10,291 nt of DNA, from contig CAIOKW010000195.1 of assembly GCA_903858975.1 (NCBI GenBank), positions 1-10,291 of the forward strand, given 5' to 3'. This document shows, in pieces, positions 1-7,138 of the stretch. Below the pieces are notes generated by a model. The model was not told where the DNA came from, searched no databases, and was given only the letters and a program-made list of their open reading frames with translations. Numbering within the stretch: the stretch's first letter is position 1; every line of letters begins with the position of its first letter. The stretch is from Oligoflexia bacterium (lineage in GTDB: Bacteria > Bdellovibrionota > UBA1018 > CAIMNF01). The position numbers were made by a program, and so were the translations under genes.

Positions 1-462
1 AATCGCAGCTTTTGTCTGAAACTCCGGAATCGACGTGAGTAGATGAATCGCGGCATAATACCACTTGCTATAGTAAACCCCTTCTTGGTTTTTGCTGAGC
101 ACCTCTGTGGTTTTAATTCTTTCGAGATAGTTTTTCCGTTTCTCAAGTACATCATCAATTTGGACTTTAAAAAAATCCTCGAGTAACTTACTCCCTGCGC
201 GAGCGAAGAGTACGAGAAGAATAAAATAATGTGATTCTTCAGTATTATGGCCCAAGCTTTCATTAATTACAGGACAATGCTCAAGAGTAAAATCATTCTT
301 GCCAGACAGAACCTGCGAAATAAACGCGGGCTTAGTATTAAGGCGAAGCGCAAGTTTACTTCTAAACCCTCGAGTCTCTCCCGATGTAGACAACCGGGTT
401 TCTAAGTACTTGCGATAGTCTCTGAAATCATAGATTGAAGACTGAAGTGTTTTTGCTCCCAT
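1..462 (-). CDS. TIGR02147-family putative transcriptional regulator, N-terminal part (runs off the left edge)
   Basis: An open frame of 154 codons starts at ATG 462-460 and is still open at base 1, so the C-terminal part is missing. Residues 10-20 (IYDFRDYRKYL) match the opening of TIGR02147 proteins. Residues 34-70 read like a Cro/C1-type helix-turn-helix (KLALRLN..PAFISQVLSGKNDFT). Residues 79-118 carry the family's YF.LLV.FARA block, and residues 130-147 carry the YYSKWYYAAIHLL block. There is no signal peptide, so it is expected in the cytoplasm binding DNA. A Shine-Dalgarno AGGAG lies at 472-468, 5 bases before the ATG, and fixes the start. The gene diverges from two exported barrel genes, which makes them plausible targets (inference). 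Function is known only at family level. Family assignment is strong; the targets are unknown. Confidence 0.85.
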   Translation of the reverse strand, partial: MGAKTLQSSIYDFRDYRKYLETRLSTSGETRGFRSKLALRLNTKPAFISQVLSGKNDFTLEHCPVINESLGHNTEESHYFILLVLFARAGSKLLEDFFKVQIDDVLEKRKNYLERIKTTEVLSKNQEGVYYSKWYYAAIHLLTSIPEFQTKAAI

Positions 463-493
463 ACCTACTCCTATCGGAATTTGTGAGGGTATT

Positions 494-511
494 TTTAACT
501 CTTTAGTTAAA
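494..511. repeat. Inverted repeat in the divergent spacer, possible operator
   Basis: TTTAACT at 494-500 and AGTTAAA at 505-511 are perfect 7-bp arms around a 4-base centre. A 10-bp AT-only palindrome (AAATTAATTT) overlaps it at 509-518. The site is 32-49 bases upstream of the regulator's ATG, where an autoregulatory operator would be expected. It has no GC-rich stem or following T tract, so it does not look like a terminator. The operator role is inferred, and AT-rich DNA gives such repeats by chance fairly often. Confidence 0.4.
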
Positions 512-520
512 TTAATTTGC

Positions 521-545
521 GCGCTGCACAAGTAAGGCGCTGCAC
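521..545. repeat. Spaced 9-bp direct repeat in the divergent spacer
   Basis: GCGCTGCAC occurs at 521-529 and again at 537-545, identical, with start points 16 bases apart. It lies between the inverted repeat on the left and the plus-strand promoter at 562-589. GC-rich direct repeats stand out in this otherwise AT-rich spacer. Two same-sense copies could be half-sites for a regulator acting just upstream of the barrel-gene promoter. The divergent TIGR02147 protein is the obvious candidate, but this is inference only. Confidence 0.45.
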
Positions 546-561
546 CCCCTCTATTCAAAGA

Positions 562-589
562 TTGATTTTTCATATCACCCCCGTAGAAT
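562..589 (+). promoter_or_regulatory. Predicted sigma70-type promoter for the beta-barrel genes
   Basis: TTGATT at 562-567 (4 of 6 to TTGACA) and TAGAAT at 584-589 (5 of 6 to TATAAT) are separated by 16 bases. Transcription would start near 596 and leave a leader of about 15 bases. That leader contains the purine-rich AAAGGA ribosome site at 596-601, before the ATG at 611. The promoter lies just downstream of the direct repeat at 521-545. Confidence 0.5.
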
Positions 590-610
590 AAATATAAAGG
601 AACTCAAAAC

Positions 611-1372
611 ATGATAATCAAAGCACTCTTCGGTTTTATCCTTCTCTCTCTCTCGCTACCAGCCTACGCTGCAGGGACTTATCAATTAGCTCCCAATTGC
701 TTCATTAAAAAATTTGAAAATGGAAAATGGCAAGCAAGTGACACTTCAGTGCTCGAGTCCGCAAGCTTCACCCCCTTAGACCCCAAACAGGGGCAAGTCC
801 GTTTTAAGATTAATAATCAGTGGTATTATACGGGTGAGAGTTGCTTAATCTCTAAAGACTCAACATCAAATGAAGGGAAAAGTAAATCCTTCTACGCAGG
901 TGGAGTGATCGGGGGATTTTATGGGCTCACTGGAACCGGTAATAAATTACAGCTCGGCTTCGGTGGTCGTGCAGGGTACAACCTGAAGCCCATGTCAGGA
1001 GGTCTTCTCTCGTTAGGCGTTCACCTGAGTACTACTTCACGAACCACTACTGTGGGTACGGCTACAAATACTGCAAGCTACACTGAGTTTACGTTTAATC
1101 CGCTCCTCCGTAATCTTGGGAAATTCGGCTTTTATGTGGGTCCCGAAATTGGTCTTGGCACTCGTAAACTGACTCGAACCGTTGGAAGTGCTTCAGCGAT
1201 GGCTTCAGGTACTGTGCTTGATATTGGAGCAAACTTTGGTTTCGAATATCGTTTAAGTGAGCACTTCGTAATCGGCCCTGATCTTCACCTCACTCACCTC
1301 GGAACTTCGCCGGTGGGATACGCAGCTGAAACGCTCAGCAAATTCATGTTCGCCATCACTTCACAATTTTAG
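611..1372 (+). CDS. Exported protein with a C-terminal outer-membrane beta-barrel
   Basis: The 253-residue protein opens with a clear signal peptide (K4, hydrophobic core 5-17, cut after AYA at residue 20). Residues 21-85 form a small polar region with two cysteines, C30 and C78, that could pair in the periplasm. Residues 91-253 are rich in glycine and aromatics, with alternating hydrophobic and polar residues (FYAGGVIGGFYG, LQLGFGGRAGYNL, GFYVGPEIGLG, LDIGANFGFEYRL). The protein ends FMFAITSQF, and a terminal phenylalanine after an alternating strand is the usual recognition signal for barrel assembly. The size suggests about eight strands, as in OmpA- or OmpW-like barrels. AAAGGA at 596-601 supports the start. 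The next gene begins 24 bases downstream on the same strand and also looks like a barrel, so the two are probably co-transcribed. The ligand or role is unknown. Confidence 0.8.
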   Translation: MIIKALFGFILLSLSLPAYAAGTYQLAPNCFIKKFENGKWQASDTSVLESASFTPLDPKQGQVRFKINNQWYYTGESCLISKDSTSNEGKSKSFYAGGVIGGFYGLTGTGNKLQLGFGGRAGYNLKPMSGGLLSLGVHLSTTSRTTTVGTATNTASYTEFTFNPLLRNLGKFGFYVGPEIGLGTRKLTRTVGSASAMASGTVLDIGANFGFEYRLSEHFVIGPDLHLTHLGTSPVGYAAETLSKFMFAITSQF

Positions 1373-1396
1373 TTCAAGAAAGGCTTTCTAAAATAC

Positions 1397-1951
1397 ATGG
1401 GCTGGACGTTACAAAAAACCAAAAGCGCACTCTCTAAAAACTTGATGGCGCTTATGATCCTGTTCAGCGTGGTCATGGTGGTCCAGATCGATGCTCATGC
1501 AGCGGATGCAAAATCTGAAGGCTTTACGCCAGCTTCATTTGAAATAGACATGAGCAGCGGACTTCTCGGTTTTAGTAAGAGCTCATCTCAATTTGATATC
1601 GGTCTTGGCCTTCAAGTCCGCTCTCTTTGGAGCTGGCTTCAGTGGAGTGCTGAAATGGATTATCAAAAGATTTCATTCCGCGGCGGTTCCACCTCAAATA
1701 CTCTATACTTATTTGGACCCACTGTTAATTTGGACTCGTACATCTTCTCGCTCGGCATGGCACTTAAATCAGGAAGCACGGACCTATTGGATTCCAGCAC
1801 TTCTGATCCAACCGGAACTGGATTCTATTTCATCGTCGGCCGTCACATTGTCTTGTCTCCGGGATGGAGTTTGAGACCCACTTTCGGAGTCGTCAGTGCG
1901 GGAACATCGGGTATTGTTTTTCGACCCTTCGCCTTGGCTTATTCTTTCTGA
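1397..1951 (+). CDS. Small exported beta-barrel-like outer-membrane protein
   Basis: The 184-residue protein has a long basic N-region (K8, K10, K14), a hydrophobic core at 16-31 and a likely signal-peptidase site after AHA at residues 33-35. The mature part alternates hydrophobic and polar residues (FDIGLGLQV, LWSWLQWSAEMDY, NTLYLFGPTV, YIFSLGMAL, GFYFIVGRHIVL, IVFRPFALAYSF) and ends in phenylalanine. That fits a small outer-membrane barrel of roughly eight strands. There is no conserved named domain that I recognise. GAAAGG at 1378-1383 is 13 bases before the ATG, which is long, so the start is less certain; an in-frame ATG at codon 17 (1445) would shorten the signal peptide. Its 3' end overlaps the opposing gene by 13 bases. 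It is probably made with the preceding barrel gene. Confidence 0.7.
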   Translation: MGWTLQKTKSALSKNLMALMILFSVVMVVQIDAHAADAKSEGFTPASFEIDMSSGLLGFSKSSSQFDIGLGLQVRSLWSWLQWSAEMDYQKISFRGGSTSNTLYLFGPTVNLDSYIFSLGMALKSGSTDLLDSSTSDPTGTGFYFIVGRHIVLSPGWSLRPTFGVVSAGTSGIVFRPFALAYSF

Positions 1952-3114
1952 TCCATCAAAACGTAGCAGCCTTTACGAGTTTGAATCTGCAATCCCAGCC
2001 GACTCCGAATTCGGGATACCAATTTTGCGAGTTTGACGAGCTCGTCCTTATTCTCGGGCTTTGCTCCATACAAGAACTCATACAGCTGCTCTTTTGAAAT
2101 GGGCCCTTTACAATCCTTCAAGATGTTAAGCAAGGTCTCCTCTTTGGTGGCCGCTTGATGGGATTTGAAATTCTTTGCATGGACTGTATCCGCCATTGCC
2201 TTCGCTAGCGCCACCGAGAAAAGATTTTTACTTCCTAAATAACAAAGATTTGGACCATAAAGATTGGGTTGGAGCTCGTGAAGTTCTTTCCAAGCTATTT
2301 CAGCCCTGGCCTTCTCATCTTCGGATAGACATTTAATGATCCTGATCTGGAGAAGGAGGTCATGGGCATCTTTGAAATCTGCCTCCTCAAGATAGATCGC
2401 TCCGCTTTCCTCAATATAATCGAGAAGGAGTTTCATAAAATTGAAGTTCGCACTGGTCCGATATTTACGATGTGCCTTTAATGAAACCATGCACGCCCGA
2501 GCTTCGGTCAAATCATCTAACTGTACTGAGATGGAAAACTGACTTAAAATATAGAAAATCTTCTGGTGCTCATTCATTTTTAGCGCATGCTTTTTCAGAT
2601 CTAAACAATACTCTTTTGCTTTTGATAGCTCCTGCTTCGCCATTAGGCACTGAAGCTCACACAAACCAATCGAGATCGTCTCGTGACCATTTTGTGCGCT
2701 CATTTTCTTCATTTCAGAAAGAATGGACTCAACTCGATCTAATTTTTGAAGATTCGCATAAGCGGTGAATAGACTATAGAGCGTCATAAATTCACGCTGA
2801 TGATTCCTCAATTCCCGCCCCAATTTGTAAGATGCCTCTAGAAGAGATACTCCCTTAGCAAAGTCTGTCCTATTATTGTGCGCAATTCCAAGCGTCAGTA
2901 GCCTTTGGGATTCAATGTAGGGGTCTGTCGATGACAACGGAGACAGCATTTCAATCGCTTCTTGAAAGCGGTTGTCTCGTAACATGAGCCCCGCTTCGAT
3001 AATTTTTTTTTCGAGCTGAGTTGGGCGCTTGTCCTTTAAATAATTTTTTGTTTTCTCTGGATTCGAGCTCAAGAATTCAAGTGCTTCGGTGAATGCCTTG
3101 TAGCGATGATGCAT
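1939..3114 (-). CDS. TPR-like protein with a C-terminal OmpR-type winged-helix domain, putative regulator
   Basis: This 391-residue protein has no signal peptide or membrane segment. Residues about 36-320 are almost wholly helical, with TPR-like pairs such as AGLMLRDNRFQEAIEML (41-57) and LGIAHNNRTDFAKGVSLLEASY (75-96, quoted in part: FAKGVSLLEASY). Residues 325-386 read as an OmpR/PhoB-type winged helix: ETLLNILKDCKGPISKEQL, then LVSRIRSRLGL as the recognition-helix region, then IQTRKGCYVL as the wing hairpin. The order is the reverse of the SARP/BTAD type, which puts the winged helix first. There is no receiver domain, so it is not a standard two-component response regulator. It starts 3 bases after the stop of the upstream exported-protein gene and has no clear Shine-Dalgarno, which suggests translational coupling. 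DNA binding and any sensing role for the helical part are inferred; the targets are unknown. Confidence 0.72.
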   Translation of the reverse strand: MHHRYKAFTEALEFLSSNPEKTKNYLKDKRPTQLEKKIIEAGLMLRDNRFQEAIEMLSPLSSTDPYIESQRLLTLGIAHNNRTDFAKGVSLLEASYKLGRELRNHQREFMTLYSLFTAYANLQKLDRVESILSEMKKMSAQNGHETISIGLCELQCLMAKQELSKAKEYCLDLKKHALKMNEHQKIFYILSQFSISVQLDDLTEARACMVSLKAHRKYRTSANFNFMKLLLDYIEESGAIYLEEADFKDAHDLLLQIRIIKCLSEDEKARAEIAWKELHELQPNLYGPNLCYLGSKNLFSVALAKAMADTVHAKNFKSHQAATKEETLLNILKDCKGPISKEQLYEFLYGAKPENKDELVKLAKLVSRIRSRLGLQIQTRKGCYVLMDQKE

Positions 3115-3117
3115 CCG

Positions 3118-3675
3118 TCAATCACTCAGTGCTTTGATGTACTTGAAGGCCGTAGGCACTTCAGATGAGTGGTTTGGATACTTCTCGTTTAGGTAATTTC
3201 GCACCTGAGGGTCCCTTATGAAAATCATGAGGAGTTGCTTACTGCCCTCATCTTTAATTTTCATGCATGCAGTCTCACCTTGACCCGGATTACAAACCAA
3301 AGAGTTGTTCGTGACCCAAGGTTTGAATTTATTCGTCAGGTGAATGTATTCTGTCTTAGGACCTATCTCGAAAATATTTTGAATTGAACTTTTAGAGTCA
3401 CACTGAGCGATGCTTTGACTCAGAATCTGGTTCACCTGATGCTCCAAGTGAGTTAGGTGTGGATAGCGCTTACTGGGATCTCCAGGCTTACCATTCAATG
3501 GAGGCGGCACCTCATCGATACTATGATTCTTATGGCTCCGAATCATCATTCCTAAGAATAGGATAATGCCAGATTTCCCTACCAATCCCGTAGGTAGCCC
3601 CTGCCCATAAACGGGAACTGAGATGGACCAAGCGGCGAGCGCAGCAAGCAGTTGAACTTTTACGTAGATTCTCAC
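3118..3675 (-). CDS. Exported or membrane-anchored protein of unknown function
   Basis: The 185-residue protein starts at GTG 3675-3673, with a weak AGAAG site just upstream; the ATG that overlaps it runs straight into a stop, and no better in-frame start lies nearby. The N-terminus has basic residues R2 and K6, a hydrophobic core at 8-20 and a possible cleavage site after VYG at 22-24. A second hydrophobic stretch, residues 31-45, follows (LVGKSGIILFLGMMI), so the protein may instead stay in the inner membrane. The soluble part contains three cysteines (C92, C128, C137) and a proline-rich linker at 57-68. I recognise no family. It lies first in a unit with the TPR/winged-helix gene 3 bases downstream, so it may report on or be controlled with that regulator (inference). 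Confidence 0.6.
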   Translation of the reverse strand: MRIYVKVQLLAALAAWSISVPVYGQGLPTGLVGKSGIILFLGMMIRSHKNHSIDEVPPPLNGKPGDPSKRYPHLTHLEHQVNQILSQSIAQCDSKSSIQNIFEIGPKTEYIHLTNKFKPWVTNNSLVCNPGQGETACMKIKDEGSKQLLMIFIRDPQVRNYLNEKYPNHSSEVPTAFKYIKALSD

Positions 3676-3716
3676 ATCTTCTAATCGGCTCTCTAGGGCT
3701 GAATCTTAACCGTCTC

Positions 3717-3740
3717 AAATCGTCAGATCGCTGACGATTT
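3717..3740. repeat. Perfect 10-bp-arm palindrome between divergent genes, possible operator
   Basis: AAATCGTCAG at 3717-3726 and CTGACGATTT at 3731-3740 are exact reverse complements around ATCG. The palindrome is 42 bases from the minus-strand GTG and 57 bases from the plus-strand ATG. A TATACT -10-like element at 3762-3767 precedes the plus gene, so the palindrome would cover or abut its -35 region. A short T run (3738-3742) gives it some look of a terminator, but a terminator between two divergent starts would have little purpose unless an unseen short transcript ends here. An operator reading is preferred. Confidence 0.55.
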
Positions 3741-3797
3741 TTCGTGAAATGAACGCACCTCTATACTCCAACCGCCCACTCCATTAAACTCTAAAGT

Positions 3798-4457
3798 ATG
3801 GGACCCTTTGAACAACATCTCCGTGAGGCAATTGAAGTCAATAAAAGTCGTGCTGCTCTCTATTCAAAATTGACCAAAGGCCAGTCAATATGGGTTTCTA
3901 GAATGCTGATCATTTCTGAAGTCCTCTCGTTACCCTTCTCAAAGTTTCCTGACCTTTGGGGTAATTACTTTATCAAAAGGGGCATCCCCATCTTGAAAGA
4001 AGAGTTTATGCCGATGACTGGAATTGGAATGTTTTCCAATCACTACCCCTTTAATCCAGAACCCTTATCAGAATTTATTCCTCAAAATGGACAACTCATA
4101 GGGCGCCGAATCCGTGCGGCCTTCAAGATGGGTGCATTTGCTGGAGCTTCCGCTCAAATAGAAATAGAAATCAAGAAGCTCGAATCCCCGCGCGCCTATC
4201 ATGCAATGCTGAGGCACATCTTAGAATCCTTACTCCGGATCTCAAACTTGGCACCGCTTCACGAAAAGAGACGACTCGAACTCGGTGTTAAGCGCTCCAC
4301 TCTACCGCTCTCCCGGTACCTCTTCTATTCTCACTTCAGCGCTTTTACATTCGCGTGCTGGCTTGATAAAAAAGCGGCCCCCATTCAATCACAGGGGGTC
4401 CCGATCATCTATCAAGATGTTCCGAGCATTCCCGCTGAAAGCAGCAGCTACGACTAA
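3798..4457 (+). CDS. Conserved-looking cytoplasmic protein of unknown function
   Basis: This 219-residue protein has no signal peptide and no obvious membrane helix. Residues 13-47 form an amphipathic, basic stretch (NKSRAALYSKLTKGQS, then helices with SRMLIISEVLSL) that could be a small helical domain, although I cannot assign it to a helix-turn-helix family. The middle (about 60-100) is rich in proline and aromatics, and residues 104-180 are basic and helical with many arginines. The last 25 residues are polar and proline-rich and look disordered. The start at 3798 has only a weak purine site (TAAAG) and follows a TATACT box at 3762-3767. The stop codon abuts the stop of the opposing S1 gene with no spacer. 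Base composition and length support a real gene; function is unknown. Confidence 0.6.
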   Translation: MGPFEQHLREAIEVNKSRAALYSKLTKGQSIWVSRMLIISEVLSLPFSKFPDLWGNYFIKRGIPILKEEFMPMTGIGMFSNHYPFNPEPLSEFIPQNGQLIGRRIRAAFKMGAFAGASAQIEIEIKKLESPRAYHAMLRHILESLLRISNLAPLHEKRRLELGVKRSTLPLSRYLFYSHFSAFTFACWLDKKAAPIQSQGVPIIYQDVPSIPAESSSYD

Positions 4458-5732
4458 TTACTTCTTTTTCGCGAGAGCGGCTGCCATCTGTGAACCTAAA
4501 GTTCCAAGAGAAGCAGAGGAATTAGGTTTATAGCTGGTTTTCCACTCATCTTCACTGGAATCGCCCGGAAGTGATAAGGAGATCTGACGCTCATTCATGC
4601 GAATCTCTGCAATTTGAACAGAGACCACGTCATTCACGCGGGTCTTATCAAATTGAAATTCCTTAGAATCGTTGGTGCGAGATTTATGCAATAAACCCGT
4701 GATACCAGGCTCGAGTTGTACGAATAGTCCATAAGGCTCTTTTCGTTGTACTTTACCCTGAAATACTTGGCCTACGCTCAACTTAGACCAAGAATCGTCT
4801 TTCTTAGGAGCGGACGTCTTTTCCGCATCTTTTTCTTCTCGTGGAGTCACTTGCTTAATCGAAAGTGAAATCTTAGCGCGACCATTGAGTACTTCGCGCT
4901 TCAAAAGTTTTACGGTGACTTCTTGGCCCAAAGTCAGAACTTCTGAAGGGTCCGCAATTCGTGACCAAGAAATTTCAGAAATATGAACCAGTCCATCTAC
5001 GCCGGGCGCAAGTTCAACAAACGCTCCAAAGGGCTCAAAACGAGTAACTTTTCCGGTCGTGATATCTCCATCTTTCGTTTCAGATAGAAACGAAGTGGTT
5101 CCAATCTCGCGCTCAGCATCGAGAAGCTTTCGGCGAGACACGACGATGTTCTTGCCGCCTTCGCTTATTTCAGTAATCTTGAATTCAAAACTTTTCCCCA
5201 CGTATTCTTCCGCATTTTCAATATGCTTTGAATCGATTTGGCTGATCGGGCAGAAAGCCATCTTGCCTTTAATGTTGACGCGAACGCCACCCTTACACAC
5301 TTCAACGATGCGCCCCTGGATTGGCATATTGCTCGAATAGGCCGTCTTCAGGTCTTCGGCCATATTGCGATCTGTTGGGTTTTTAGAAAGGCGAATTTCG
5401 CTTCCTTTGACCATCGTCACATAAACTTCGATCAAATCTCCAATTTGATAAGGACAATTACCTTCTGCATCGAGAAGGTCTCGTCGACTCATTAAACCCT
5501 CATGTCGGGTCCCGGTCGTTACGAATACTTCTTCTGAACCGAGGTTTAAAATCTTCCCGCGGATCTTATCTCCCACTCGAAGCTTCTTCTCAGAAGACTT
5601 CAACGATTCTGAAAGAAGAGATGCAAAATCTTCTTCACTTCGACTAGGGGCCGAATCTAGCTCTTCGTCGCCCTCTACGTTAAATTCAGACATGTAATCG
5701 GTGTTACTTTTTGGAGATTTATTTTTTGTCAT
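4458..5732 (-). CDS. Four-S1-domain RNA-binding protein, ribosomal protein S1-like
   Basis: The 424-residue protein holds four S1/OB-fold domains after an acidic, disordered N-terminus (1-45). Domain 1 is at about 52-118 (VGDKIRGKILNLGSEEVFV, ending IRLSKNP). Domain 2 is at 137-202 (IQGRIVEVCKGGVRVNIKG). Domain 3 is at 224-294 and is the most canonical (GKVTRFEPFGAFVELAPG, GLVHISEIS). Domain 4 is at 319-389 (GKVQRKEPYGLFVQLEPG, GLLHKS), with a shortened connector. A charged linker (296-316) separates domains 3 and 4, and the tail ends in KKK. S1 proteins bind single-stranded RNA and, on the ribosome, help mRNA loading. E. coli S1 has six domains and about 557 residues, so this is either a reduced S1 or an extra paralogue. 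No Shine-Dalgarno precedes ATG 5732; an alternative ATG at codon 14 also lacks one. It diverges from an RNA helicase gene. Confidence 0.9.
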   Translation of the reverse strand: MTKNKSPKSNTDYMSEFNVEGDEELDSAPSRSEEDFASLLSESLKSSEKKLRVGDKIRGKILNLGSEEVFVTTGTRHEGLMSRRDLLDAEGNCPYQIGDLIEVYVTMVKGSEIRLSKNPTDRNMAEDLKTAYSSNMPIQGRIVEVCKGGVRVNIKGKMAFCPISQIDSKHIENAEEYVGKSFEFKITEISEGGKNIVVSRRKLLDAEREIGTTSFLSETKDGDITTGKVTRFEPFGAFVELAPGVDGLVHISEISWSRIADPSEVLTLGQEVTVKLLKREVLNGRAKISLSIKQVTPREEKDAEKTSAPKKDDSWSKLSVGQVFQGKVQRKEPYGLFVQLEPGITGLLHKSRTNDSKEFQFDKTRVNDVVSVQIAEIRMNERQISLSLPGDSSEDEWKTSYKPNSSASLGTLGSQMAAALAKKK

Positions 5733-5743
5733 ATTCGGGTGAT

Positions 5744-5772
5744 ATCATACGGGTTATTGCCCCCATGGGCAA
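5744..5772 (-). promoter_or_regulatory. Predicted promoter of the S1-protein gene, overlapped by a palindrome
   Basis: On the minus strand, TTGCCC (5772-5767) and TATGAT (5749-5744) are 17 bases apart and match the -35 and -10 consensus at 4 and 5 of 6 positions. Transcription would start near 5737, only about 5 bases before the ATG at 5732, giving an almost leaderless mRNA. This agrees with the absence of a Shine-Dalgarno. The -35 box is one arm of a perfect inverted repeat, TTGCCC at 5757-5762 and GGGCAA at 5767-5772, which could be an operator. Confidence 0.45.
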
Positions 5773-5781
5773 ACGCTTATC

Positions 5782-5809
5782 TGGACATACTCTGAAAAAG
5801 TGATACATT
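5782..5809 (+). promoter_or_regulatory. Predicted extended -10 promoter of the DEAD-box helicase gene
   Basis: TGGACA at 5782-5787 (5 of 6 to TTGACA) is followed after 16 bases by TACATT at 5804-5809 (4 of 6 to TATAAT). A TG at 5801-5802, one base before the -10 box, makes an extended -10. Transcription would start near 5816, leaving a leader of about 22 bases with AGGGG at 5827-5831. Its -35 box lies only 9 bases from that of the opposing S1 promoter, so binding at one may affect the other. Confidence 0.5.
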
Positions 5810-5837
5810 GCGCTCAAAACAAATTTAGGGGCATCCC

Positions 5838-7130
<1,293 letters not shown>

Positions 7131-7138
7131 ACTAAAAG

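Noticed and set aside
3530..3718. Short arginine-rich minus-strand frame overlapping the exported-protein gene start
   Set aside because: It overlaps the signal-peptide codons in another frame and its product is typical of an out-of-frame reading; the exported protein in the other frame is far more credible.
3717..3742. Palindrome plus T run read as an intrinsic terminator
   Set aside because: Both flanking genes start here and point away, so no known transcript needs to end; the T run is short. It is kept as a possible operator.
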